Of a stretch of DNA of 64,000 nt, positions 51,385 to 59,946 are shown in pieces (positions within the stretch are counted from its first letter, which is position 1; the number at the start of each line of letters is the position of its first letter). The stretch lies in contig PVBG01000005.1 in assembly GCA_002968845.1 (NCBI GenBank), positions 186,001-250,000 of the forward strand, in the 5' to 3' direction. The notes under the pieces were generated by a model that was given only the letters and a program-made list of their open reading frames with translations, did not search any database and had not been told where the DNA came from. The DNA is from Neorhizobium tomejilense (lineage in GTDB: Bacteria > Pseudomonadota > Alphaproteobacteria > Rhizobiales > Rhizobiaceae). Position numbers and translations under genes: made by a program.

Positions 51385-52672
51385 AGGCGGGCTCGGCCTT
51401 CCTCGAGGCTATAATGCGGTAGCGGGCCTGGTAACCAAGGCCGAACATGGCAACCATCATCGTGAACCAGATAGGCCCCGACCGGGCAAGGAACACGCTT
51501 TCGAGGCAGGCCAGGAAGATTGAGAAAAGCCAGATCCTCAAGAAAAGCCTCGTGAGCGGCGTGAAGTTTTTTGCGGCGTCGATTGCCGCCAGATTTTTAA
51601 GGGGAGTAGCCAAGACCCATATCACCATCAATATCAATCCCGGTATGCCGGCGTTCATGGCGGCATCGACATAGGCATTGTGGGCATCCACCGCGCGCAC
51701 GGCCCAGTTCAAGGTGCGCATGTCGCTGTTGACGAGGCTCTCCGCACCCCAGAAAGAGCCGAAGCCATAACCGGTGATCGGACTCTGTGCAATAGCATCG
51801 AGTGCCAGCCGCCAGATGTCGGCGCGTGCCGTATAGGTGGTATCGATCCCGGTTGCCGCGACAATCTCCCTCAGCGGCGCGATCGTCGATACGCCGACGG
51901 TCGCCAGGTTGAGCAGGCCGACCCCGCCGAAGACGACGGGAACGCGAATCCAGCGCCAGCGCTCGAAGAAAATGCTGAGGATGAAGATGCCGGGCAGCAT
52001 GGCGGTCGAGGTCTTGGCGCCGGTTTTCAGCAGGAACAGGCTGCTCGCAGCAATGACCAGCAGTCCGATGATCCGGGACCATGCGGACATCAGGTAGATG
52101 CCAACGAAGCAGGAGAGCGCCATGACCACGCCGGTCTCGTTCTTCTGGACGTAAATTCCCTTCCAGAGTCCCGCATGCTGCGGCTCGAGAAAGTCGGTCA
52201 GCTGATGGACGGCAAGCCTCGGGAGAAACAGCACGCCGAAATAACAAAGGCCGACGATCAGCATCACACCGCCGCCGGCAAGCCGCGCAAACTGGCTCTC
52301 GCCCTTCGGCAGCATCAGAAATGCGCTGGCGCTGATGCAGACGGTGAGAGCAATCAGGACGCGCCTGACGGCACCGAGCGGATCGACCGAAAGTGCCGCC
52401 GTCAGAAACAGCCACCCGAACACGAACGCAAGCAGCAGGCGGGGCTGGAAGATGACGCTCCGCACCCTGGGGGTCATCGCATAGACAACCACGATCAGGA
52501 ACAGCATATAGGCGAGCAGCTGGCTCCAGAGAGCAGGCTTCGCCAGGGCAGGATTGAGGCTGGTGTCGACGAAAGGCGTCAGGGTGATCCAGTAGAAGCA
52601 CCCGACACAGCAGAACAGCAGCTTCGCGCCGAAATTTCCAGAAGACGCAACTTCGTCCGTGTCTCTCGCCAT
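51365..52672 (-). CDS. O-antigen ligase/polymerase-like membrane protein
   Basis: The 435-residue protein has ten or more hydrophobic helices and a large periplasmic loop of the Wzy/WaaL type (about residues 275-345; ARADIWRLALDAIAQSPITGYGFG is the O-antigen ligase signature). It either polymerises repeat units or ligates the glycan to an acceptor. I chose ATG 52672; the frame remains open for 52 codons upstream, but that stretch lacks membrane-protein character. It is co-transcribed with the WecG-type gene. Confidence 0.83.
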   Translation of the reverse strand: MARDTDEVASSGNFGAKLLFCCVGCFYWITLTPFVDTSLNPALAKPALWSQLLAYMLFLIVVVYAMTPRVRSVIFQPRLLLAFVFGWLFLTAALSVDPLGAVRRVLIALTVCISASAFLMLPKGESQFARLAGGGVMLIVGLCYFGVLFLPRLAVHQLTDFLEPQHAGLWKGIYVQKNETGVVMALSCFVGIYLMSAWSRIIGLLVIAASSLFLLKTGAKTSTAMLPGIFILSIFFERWRWIRVPVVFGGVGLLNLATVGVSTIAPLREIVAATGIDTTYTARADIWRLALDAIAQSPITGYGFGSFWGAESLVNSDMRTLNWAVRAVDAHNAYVDAAMNAGIPGLILMVIWVLATPLKNLAAIDAAKNFTPLTRLFLRIWLFSIFLACLESVFLARSGPIWFTMMVAMFGLGYQARYRIIASRKAEPAYGPAYA

Positions 52673-52942
52673 CCACCCGCCGCCGCGTTCTCTTCGCGCG
52701 CGAATCGTAACAGAAACCGCCGAATCTCGCCAGCATCCATATCCGCCGGCCACCGCTGCGGAGTTCGTCGGAGCGGCCGAAGCCCGGCTTCGAAGCCCGT
52801 GACTGCGATAGCGCGAGATCTCGGCCATTCATCATAACTGCATAAATTTAGCCGGTTAGCTTGACCTTGACGGTATCGAACCAGAACTTGGCGCTCATCC
52901 TGCAATCCTTGGCAGGCTTGCAGGCTCCCGTGGAGATTTCGA

Positions 52943-54040
52943 ATGCTGGGAATATTTTGTCGGCTTGCCGGATCTCTCATGCTGATGGCACTCGGAATTG
53001 CCAACGTGCAGGCGCAGAATTTCGTGCTGAAGCCGTTTTCGGAAGCTCGCGCGCCTGAACTTGCCGGGTTGACGGCGGCCGAGCAAAGCAAGGCGCTGGG
53101 GCGAGGGGTCAATTTCGGGGGGACGCTGGAGGCGCCGAGCGAAGGCGCCTGGGGAGGCAGGCTTTCCACAGAGCTGTTCGAGGCCGTCAGGCAAGGCGGG
53201 TTCCAGACCATCCGTCTGCCGGTCCGCTTCAGCAGCCATGCGGCCCTTTCGGACCCCTACAAGCTCGACGAGGCTTTCATGAAGCGGGTCGATTTTGCTG
53301 TCAACAACGCGTTGTCCCGGGGCCTCAACATCATCATCGACTTCCACCATTATCACGAGATGGATGGCGATCCCCTGGAGGCGGAGGAGGTCGCGATCGG
53401 CGTGGAGAAGAGCCGCGAGCGTTTCCTGGCGATCTGGGAGCAGCTTGCACGGCGATACCAGAGCCTGCCCAACGACAAGGCGCTGTTCGAGATTTACAAC
53501 GAACCGCACGGCAAGACGGAGGAGGTCTGGAACGATCTGCTCACCAAGGCGCTTGCGGTGATCCGCAAGACAAATCCTTACCGCTTCCTGATTGTCGATT
53601 CGGCGGAATGGAGCACGGCCTGGGGGCTCGAGAAGCTGGAGCTGCCTCCCGACGACCGCCGCCTGATCGTCACCATACACAATTATGCGCCGTTCAAATT
53701 CACCATGCAGGGCGCCAGCTGGATCGAAGGATCCAGGCCCTGGCTTGGAACTTCCTGCTGCGAGAAGGCGCAGATCGAGGAGATCAGGACGCCGCTCGAC
53801 ATGGCGGTCGAATGGGGGAAAAAGAACGAACGGCCGATCTTCGTCGGGGAATTCGGCTCCAATTCGCTCGCCTATTATCCCGACCGGGTGACCTACACGC
53901 GGATCATGCGGGAAGAGATCGAGAGACGCGGCATGAGCTGGGCCTATTGGGATTTCGCGTCCCACGAGTTCGGCCCCTGGGACCCGACCAGCAAGTCATG
54001 GCTGCCGGAATTGTACGAGGCGCTGGTTCCCAAGAAGTAG
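52943..54040 (+). CDS. Secreted glycoside hydrolase family 5 (cellulase-type)
   Basis: The 365-residue protein has an N-terminal signal peptide (about residues 1-25, ending NVQAQ) and a GH5 barrel: acid/base Glu187 in EIYNEPHG and nucleophile Glu303 in FVGEFGS, with DFHHYHEM and TIHNYAPF in between. It cleaves a beta-linked glucan or mannan in the periplasm or outside. GGAG precedes the ATG. Within this locus it probably trims or turns over the polymer. It converges with the GumC-type gene (5-base gap). Confidence 0.9.
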   Translation: MLGIFCRLAGSLMLMALGIANVQAQNFVLKPFSEARAPELAGLTAAEQSKALGRGVNFGGTLEAPSEGAWGGRLSTELFEAVRQGGFQTIRLPVRFSSHAALSDPYKLDEAFMKRVDFAVNNALSRGLNIIIDFHHYHEMDGDPLEAEEVAIGVEKSRERFLAIWEQLARRYQSLPNDKALFEIYNEPHGKTEEVWNDLLTKALAVIRKTNPYRFLIVDSAEWSTAWGLEKLELPPDDRRLIVTIHNYAPFKFTMQGASWIEGSRPWLGTSCCEKAQIEEIRTPLDMAVEWGKKNERPIFVGEFGSNSLAYYPDRVTYTRIMREEIERRGMSWAYWDFASHEFGPWDPTSKSWLPELYEALVPKK

Positions 54041-54045
54041 AAGCT

Positions 54046-55689
54046 TCAGGCGAACTCGCGGCCGGCTTCGCGCATATGGCCGAACAAGCCGAGTGTGAGT
54101 GCCATCAGCACGCCGAAAATGGCGCCGGCGAAAGCCCCTCCGATCAGCAGCAGCACCGAGCTCGGCGGCCAGCTCTTCGACTGCGGCGGCACCGGCGGCG
54201 AGATCACTCGGACATTGCTGGTGTCGATCTGTTGACGCTCGCTGATCTGGTGCGTCCGCGACAGATAGGTTTCGTAAACGGCTGCCTTGGAACGGGCGTC
54301 CCGCTCCAGTTCGCGCAGGCGCACCTGCGCATCGTTTTCGGTAAACACGGTCGATCGCGAAGCGTCGGACTTGCGGCGCAGTTCCTGAAGGGCGCTGTTG
54401 GCCTGGTCGACATCGGTCTTGGCGGACTGGAGAAGACGGGCGGCTTCCTCGGAGATCGCGCGGTCGACGGAAGCGAGTTCCGACTGCAGAGCGACGAGGC
54501 GCGGGTGCCGGCTGCCGTAGACGAGCGTCATCGAGCTGATCTGCTGCTGCAACGCGCTATAGCTGGCGCGCAGGGTGACCATGCTGGCAGAATCGAACAC
54601 CGCCGAACTCGCAACCCGCCTGTCGGCATAGGCCGCCTGGAGCTGCTTGTAGCGGGTATCGGCCTGGATCAGCCGCTGCTGAGCGTCGAGAACCTGGGTA
54701 TCGAGAGCGCCGGAAATGCGGGTGCTGGTGAGTTCGCCGGCGGTCGATTGCAGGTCGTTCTGGCGCTTGAACTGCTCGACCTTCTCTTCGGCTTGCGTCA
54801 CGGAGCGGCGCAGTTCGTCAAGCCGGCTGTTGAGCCCGATCGCAAGCTGACCGACGCTATTCGATGAGGATTTGAACAATTCGCCTTCGAAGGCCGAAAC
54901 GATCGCGTTCGACAGCTTGATCGACTTGTCGGCGTCGCCCGTCCAGACCGAAAGGACGACGACGAACGAGCCGTCGTCGCGGGTCGCGGTAATCTGTTTT
55001 TCGAGCTGGCGCAGGACGCTCAACTGCTTGTTCTCGGGCGCGGTCGGCAACGAGATGAGGCGGCGCAATCCGTCGAGCCGTCCGGGACGGTTGAATTCCG
55101 GGTCTTCGGTGAGGTTGAGATCGTCGATGACCTTGGTCAGCACGTTGCGCGACGTCAGCACCCGCAACTTGCTCTCGACTTCTAGAAGCTGGGAATCCCG
55201 TTGCGGGTTGGCGGAGAAGACGTCGTCGGAAACGAGGTTCAGGTTGGAGGGATCGATGATGATCTCCGTACTGACGGTATAGCGCGGTGAGGCAATGGCG
55301 GCGTAGAACAGCGCAAGGACGGCGCCAAGGATCGCTGCGGCGATGATCCGCAGAAAGCCCCTGCGCAGCCACCGGATGATATCGGTGAAATGGATATCCG
55401 TCAGGCTGTGAAGCTGTGCCTCGATCCGTTTTTCAAACGGAATGTCGTCGTATCGCATCCGGTCGTCATCTTCCCGTTCGTGGGCGGGCGGCTCACGATG
55501 ATAGTCCGAACGGGTTCGATAGTCAGGTACCGAAGAAGGACGAGGCCGATGGCGTGCCGGGGGGCGTTCTTCGGGCTCTTGTTCTTCTTGGATCGGATGG
55601 TCCAGGAGGGAGCTCTGGTATTCGCTGCGATGACGCAACGCCCGGGCCGATGCCGACCGCCGAGTATGTGGCTCCTTCGGCTCGTACAT
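54046..55689 (-). CDS. GumC/Wzz-type polysaccharide co-polymerase (no kinase domain)
   Basis: The protein of 547 residues has a long, charged, proline-rich cytoplasmic N-terminus (1-95), a first membrane helix (IIAAAILGAVLALFYAAI), a Wzz domain with long coiled coils (about 120-480) and a second membrane helix near the C-terminus. It sets chain length and gates export. It lacks the BY-kinase domain found in Wzc-type proteins and has no tyrosine-rich tail. A strong GGAGGTAG site precedes ATG 55689. Confidence 0.9.
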   Translation of the reverse strand: MYEPKEPHTRRSASARALRHRSEYQSSLLDHPIQEEQEPEERPPARHRPRPSSVPDYRTRSDYHREPPAHEREDDDRMRYDDIPFEKRIEAQLHSLTDIHFTDIIRWLRRGFLRIIAAAILGAVLALFYAAIASPRYTVSTEIIIDPSNLNLVSDDVFSANPQRDSQLLEVESKLRVLTSRNVLTKVIDDLNLTEDPEFNRPGRLDGLRRLISLPTAPENKQLSVLRQLEKQITATRDDGSFVVVLSVWTGDADKSIKLSNAIVSAFEGELFKSSSNSVGQLAIGLNSRLDELRRSVTQAEEKVEQFKRQNDLQSTAGELTSTRISGALDTQVLDAQQRLIQADTRYKQLQAAYADRRVASSAVFDSASMVTLRASYSALQQQISSMTLVYGSRHPRLVALQSELASVDRAISEEAARLLQSAKTDVDQANSALQELRRKSDASRSTVFTENDAQVRLRELERDARSKAAVYETYLSRTHQISERQQIDTSNVRVISPPVPPQSKSWPPSSVLLLIGGAFAGAIFGVLMALTLGLFGHMREAGREFA

Positions 55690-55796
55690 GGACTACCTCC
55701 GCCCTTCCGCCACAGCGAAAGAACCTACAATTGGACACACTCTGGCGATCATGCCGAATTGACGTGAATTTTAAGTTAATTGAAGATTTTCAACAG

Positions 55797-57755
55797 CTAA
55801 TAAGCAGCCTTGCGAACGGGATGCGCCTCGTCCGCGGCGGATTGGGTAAAACCCTTCAGCCAGAGCTGGGTGGACAATATGCCGACGAAAGCGGCGTTGT
55901 CCCGGAACCCGGAGACCGGCGCCAGGCGGCATTTCTGATGGAGTTTTGCAACTGCCTTCGGATTGAAGAGGCCTGAGGCAGCGATTGCCTGTTCGCCCAG
56001 CATCTCGCCGACATAGGCCTGCGCGTCGTTGCCGGTGAAGGAACGGCTGTCGGGTGCGCGGTAGGGCTGTTTCGGACGCTTGCTGATGACATCCGGCAGC
56101 AGGTCCCTGGCGACGCGGCGCAGGATGTGCTTCTCGTCGAGGCCCTTGAGCTTCATGCCCGGCGCCAGGCGGCTGGCGAACTCCACGAGCCGGTGGTCGA
56201 GGAAGGGGAAACGACCTTCGATACCGTGCGCCATCGCCATGCGGTCGCCCTGGCTCGACAGGATATAGCCGGGTAGCAGGAAACGGCTTTCGAGATATTG
56301 AGCCTGATGCAGCGGGTGCCAGCGGCCGAAATTCGCCGGCAGTCGGGAGGCAAGTTCTTCGGCCGCATCATAGCTGCCGAGCGTGGCGCGGAGTTCGTCG
56401 GAATAGAAGATCTTGGCGGCGGCCGTCGAGCGGAAGCGCGGTCGATGGGAGAACAGCGGATCGCCTGCCGGATCGTTTCCGGCGCCGAAGAAAGCGGCAA
56501 GATATTCCGCCGACTGCTGCTTCAGCCCGGGCAGGTAGGGATAGAGCTTGCGGAAAAGATGCGGCCGCATCTTCGATCCCGGCTGGCGGGCACAGAAACG
56601 GCGCACGCGTGCCTCGCGAAAAATGTCGTAGCCGGCAAACACCTCGTCGGCGCCTTCGCCGGTCAGCACCACCTTCATTCCGGCATCGCGGACAAGGCCC
56701 GAGAGGCGGTAGAGCGGCGCAGGCGCGGTGCGCAGGACCGGCCGTTCGGTGAAACGGATCACATCCGGGAAACTTGCGGCGATATCGGCAGAGCCGCTGG
56801 CGACGGCGTGGTGACGGGTGCCGAGCGCTTCTGCGACTTGCCGCTGGAAGGCGCTTTCGTCGTGCTCGGCATCGTCGAAGGTCACCGAGAACGTGTTGAG
56901 GCCATTCGGAGCCATCGGTGCGGCGAGCGCCGCGATCAGCGAGGAGTCCAGTCCGCCGGAGAGGTAGGCGCCGACGGGCACGTCGGCGCGCATGCGCAGC
57001 CGCGTCGCGTCGGTCAGCAGCGCCCGCAATTCCTCTTCCCTGACAGATTGGTTGGCTTCGGCGTGATCGCCCGCATCCGGGAAATCGAGCACCCAATAGG
57101 GCCGGGTCTCGGTCCGGCCGTTCCTGGCGACCATCAGGTGCCCGGGTTCGAGCTCGAGAACGCCCTTGAAGGCGGTGCGCGGCGCGATCGGCGTCCAGAG
57201 CGTGAAGATCTGGTCGAGCGCCACGGGATCGAGTTCGGCCCCGATGCCGGGCACTTCCAGCAGCGCCTTGATCTCCGAGGCGAAATACAGCGAACCCTTA
57301 TGCTCCGTATAAAAGAGTGGCCTCACCCCCATCCGGTCGCGGGCGAGCATCAGCCGGCGCTCGCGGTGATCCCAGATCGCGAAGGCATAATCGCCGTTGA
57401 GGCGTGAGAGGCAGGCCTCGCCATCGGTCGCGTAAAGCTGCAGCAGGACTTCCGTATCGCTGCCGGTGCGGAAGGTGACGCCGCGCGCCTTCAGCTCGTC
57501 GCGCAGTTCGACATAGTTGAAGATCTCGCCGTTGAAGACGATGGTAAAGCGGCCGTCGGCATCCGTCATCGGCTGCTGGCCGTCGGAAAGCCCGACGATC
57601 GACAGCCGGACATGGGCAAGGCCGATGCCAGGGGAGGCGAACACGCCTTGGCCGTCCGGCCCGCGATGGGCGATCGCCTGTGCCATGGAAGACAGCAGGG
57701 CCTCCGGATTTCCGGAGCCGAATGCCTCACCGACGTAGCCCGCAAAACCGCACAT
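55797..57755 (-). CDS. asnB: Glutamine-hydrolysing asparagine synthase
   Basis: This 652-residue protein starts MCGFAGYVG, so Cys2 is the glutaminase nucleophile. GPDGQG, FNGEIFNY and the synthetase PP-loop LSGGLDSSLIAAL follow. It makes asparagine from aspartate or, in polysaccharide loci, amidates uronic-acid-type sugars or other carboxylates. Its place directly upstream of the GumC-type gene on the same strand (107-base AT-rich gap) suggests a role in modifying the polymer, but housekeeping asparagine synthesis cannot be excluded. Confidence 0.92.
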   Translation of the reverse strand: MCGFAGYVGEAFGSGNPEALLSSMAQAIAHRGPDGQGVFASPGIGLAHVRLSIVGLSDGQQPMTDADGRFTIVFNGEIFNYVELRDELKARGVTFRTGSDTEVLLQLYATDGEACLSRLNGDYAFAIWDHRERRLMLARDRMGVRPLFYTEHKGSLYFASEIKALLEVPGIGAELDPVALDQIFTLWTPIAPRTAFKGVLELEPGHLMVARNGRTETRPYWVLDFPDAGDHAEANQSVREEELRALLTDATRLRMRADVPVGAYLSGGLDSSLIAALAAPMAPNGLNTFSVTFDDAEHDESAFQRQVAEALGTRHHAVASGSADIAASFPDVIRFTERPVLRTAPAPLYRLSGLVRDAGMKVVLTGEGADEVFAGYDIFREARVRRFCARQPGSKMRPHLFRKLYPYLPGLKQQSAEYLAAFFGAGNDPAGDPLFSHRPRFRSTAAAKIFYSDELRATLGSYDAAEELASRLPANFGRWHPLHQAQYLESRFLLPGYILSSQGDRMAMAHGIEGRFPFLDHRLVEFASRLAPGMKLKGLDEKHILRRVARDLLPDVISKRPKQPYRAPDSRSFTGNDAQAYVGEMLGEQAIAASGLFNPKAVAKLHQKCRLAPVSGFRDNAAFVGILSTQLWLKGFTQSAADEAHPVRKAAY

Positions 57756-57862
57756 CTGCTTCCATCATCAACAGGGACACTGATGCTCACGGTCATAGTC
57801 GGAAATGCTTGCCGGCCGCTTCAGGCGATCGATAAAATTGTAGTCGTGTCCCAAATAGGGTT

Positions 57863-59236
57863 TCAGGCCGGCTTCATTCCGAGCACCACGGTCGGCCAGA
57901 ATTCCGAGACCGTCGGATGGATCGGCACTGCCCAGCGCAGCGTATCGTAGGTGGCGCGGGCATTCATCATGTCGAGCACACCGTGGATCGATTCGTCGCC
58001 GCCGGTGCCGAGGATGGCGGCGCCGAGGATTTCATGCGAGTCCGCATCGGCCACGAATTTCATCAGGCCCTGCGTTTCGCCCTTTTCGACCGCGCGGCCG
58101 ACCCTTGCCATGGACTGACGGCCGACCAGAACCTTGCGGCCGGATTTGCGGGCCTCCGCCTCGGTCATGCCAATGCGGCCGAGCGGCGGGTCGATATAAA
58201 GGGCGTACCCGACCAACCGGTCGGAGACCTTGCGATTCTCGCCGTCGAAGAGGTTGGCGGCGATGATCTCGAAGTCGTTATAGGCGGTGTGGGTAAAGGC
58301 GCCGCGGCCGTTGCAGTCGCCCATCGCCCAGATGCCCTCGACATTGGTCGAGAGATCGTCGCCGACCTTGATGTAGCCCTTCGCGTCCAGCGCGACGCCG
58401 GCCTTGTCGAGGCCGAGATCGTCGGTGTTCGGACGGCGACCGACCGCGAGCAGAACGTCGGAGCCGATCACTTCCGGTGCCCCTTCGGTGCAGTCGACCC
58501 CGACGGCGACGCCGTCCTCATGCCTGCGGAACCGGATGCACTCGGCGCCGGTGCGGATATGGATACCTTCGGCTTCGAGGATCTCGCGGATTGCCTGTGA
58601 AATATCTTCGTCCTCGCGACCGACGAGGCGCGGGCCTTTTTCGACGACGGTGACTTCGGCCCCGAAGCGGCGGTAGATCTGGGCGAATTCCAGCCCGATA
58701 TAGCTGCCGCCGACGATGACCAGATGTTTCGGTACCCGGTCGAGCAGAACGATGTCGCTGTTGGTCATGTAGGGCACGTCGCCGACGCCCGGGAAGTCCG
58801 GGACTGCGGCACGGCCGCCAACATTCAGGAAGATCTGCGGCGCGGTCAGAAGCTCGTCGCCGACGCGGATCGTATTCTTGTCCTCGAACCGGGCGTGGCC
58901 GCGGATCAGAGTGCAGTTGGGCATGCCTTCGAGCCAGCTCTCGTTGCCATGGCGCGAGTCGAGCGTCACCTTGTGCGAACGCCGCATGACGGCGGGCATA
59001 TCGATCTTCACCGGGCTGTCGAGCACCACGCCGTAATCACCGCCACGGCGGGTGACATGGGCGGCATAGGCGCTGGCGACGAGCGTCTTGGTCGGCTTGC
59101 AGCCGGTATTGACGCAGGTGCCGCCGACATGTTTGCGCTCGATGATCGCAACCGTCTTGCCGGCGTCGTTGAAGCGCCCTGCGAGTGAGGGGCCGGCCTG
59201 GCCGGCCCCTATGATGATTGCGTCGAAGGTTTTCAT
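57863..59236 (-). CDS. FAD-dependent pyridine nucleotide-disulfide oxidoreductase (mercuric reductase/LPD-like)
   Basis: The 457-residue flavoprotein has an N-terminal FAD motif GAGQAGPSLAGRF, the redox disulfide GGTCVNTGCKPTKT (about residues 38-51), an NAD(P) domain (GGSYIGLEFAQ) and the dimer-interface His in AVPIHPTVSEF. It has neither the heavy-metal domain nor the C-terminal Cys pair of true mercuric reductases, so its substrate is open. Its ATG overlaps the stop of the DUF4126 gene by four bases, so the two are translationally coupled. Confidence 0.88.
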   Translation of the reverse strand: MKTFDAIIIGAGQAGPSLAGRFNDAGKTVAIIERKHVGGTCVNTGCKPTKTLVASAYAAHVTRRGGDYGVVLDSPVKIDMPAVMRRSHKVTLDSRHGNESWLEGMPNCTLIRGHARFEDKNTIRVGDELLTAPQIFLNVGGRAAVPDFPGVGDVPYMTNSDIVLLDRVPKHLVIVGGSYIGLEFAQIYRRFGAEVTVVEKGPRLVGREDEDISQAIREILEAEGIHIRTGAECIRFRRHEDGVAVGVDCTEGAPEVIGSDVLLAVGRRPNTDDLGLDKAGVALDAKGYIKVGDDLSTNVEGIWAMGDCNGRGAFTHTAYNDFEIIAANLFDGENRKVSDRLVGYALYIDPPLGRIGMTEAEARKSGRKVLVGRQSMARVGRAVEKGETQGLMKFVADADSHEILGAAILGTGGDESIHGVLDMMNARATYDTLRWAVPIHPTVSEFWPTVVLGMKPA

Positions 59237-59709
59237 AGGGACGCTATGATCAGGTAGGCGCCGATGATGGCGACAGCGTCCTCGATGAAGGCGGCCGGCG
59301 GATCCTTGCCGAAGCTCGCAGCCAGCTTGGCGCGGACGGCAGCGCCGCCATAGGTGCCGATCACGGCGCCGATGATGCCGGCGATCACGCCGATGACGAC
59401 GGAGGTCATCCCTATGGCCGCGAAACCGGGTATGCCCAACGCGGCACCCGTGAGCGCGCCCATAATAAGGCGGGCGCCGAATTGCTGCGGCACCTTCCGG
59501 CTCGGCGTGGAGGGGAGCTGGTCTGTGACGAGCTCGACCAGGGCAAGAATGGTGAAGATGCCGACGGCCCAGATCGTGCCCATGAAGGAGAACCAGGACC
59601 AGGAGAGATCAAGCCAGCCGAGATAGGCGGCCCAGGCAATTGCGGCAGGTGCGGTCATGGCGCGCAGGCCGGCGACGACACCGATCAAAAGTGCGAGTAT
59701 ATAGATCAT
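59233..59709 (-). CDS. DUF4126 membrane protein
   Basis: The 158-residue protein has about four hydrophobic helices and DUF4126 blocks, including LIGVVAGLRAMTAPAAIAWA and a glycine-rich second half. Its function is unknown. ATG 59709 follows a GGGGGAA ribosome-binding site; an upstream extension is open but polar. It is coupled to the flavoprotein gene, which suggests a membrane partner or substrate channel. Confidence 0.83.
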   Translation of the reverse strand: MIYILALLIGVVAGLRAMTAPAAIAWAAYLGWLDLSWSWFSFMGTIWAVGIFTILALVELVTDQLPSTPSRKVPQQFGARLIMGALTGAALGIPGFAAIGMTSVVIGVIAGIIGAVIGTYGGAAVRAKLAASFGKDPPAAFIEDAVAIIGAYLIIASL

Positions 59710-59946
59710 TGAATTCCCCCTTGATGCTGCCCTGGCGTTGACTTGACCCCGAGCCCGCAAGACTGTTCCGCAGGAAACTTCGGGTCAAGTAAAACTTGTA
59801 TAACGCCCACATGCTCGCCTTTTATTGCGTATCTCTGCTGCGGCTTGACGATTCATGCGGCGGTGCTGATGGAAATCCGCGGCCCAACGGTTAGAATAGG
59901 CCCATCCGTCGGAAATCGGCGGAAAGATGGGAGGAACCCGGGCCTG

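Noticed and set aside
51680..52837. Open frame of 385 codons on the plus strand opposite the O-antigen ligase-like gene
   Set aside because: Its product is Asp/Arg/Glu/His-rich without domain structure, whereas the opposite strand encodes a typical membrane protein.
57863..59236. Annotation as a true mercuric reductase
   Set aside because: The N-terminal metal-binding domain and the C-terminal cysteine pair needed for Hg(II) handling are absent, and no mer genes are nearby.
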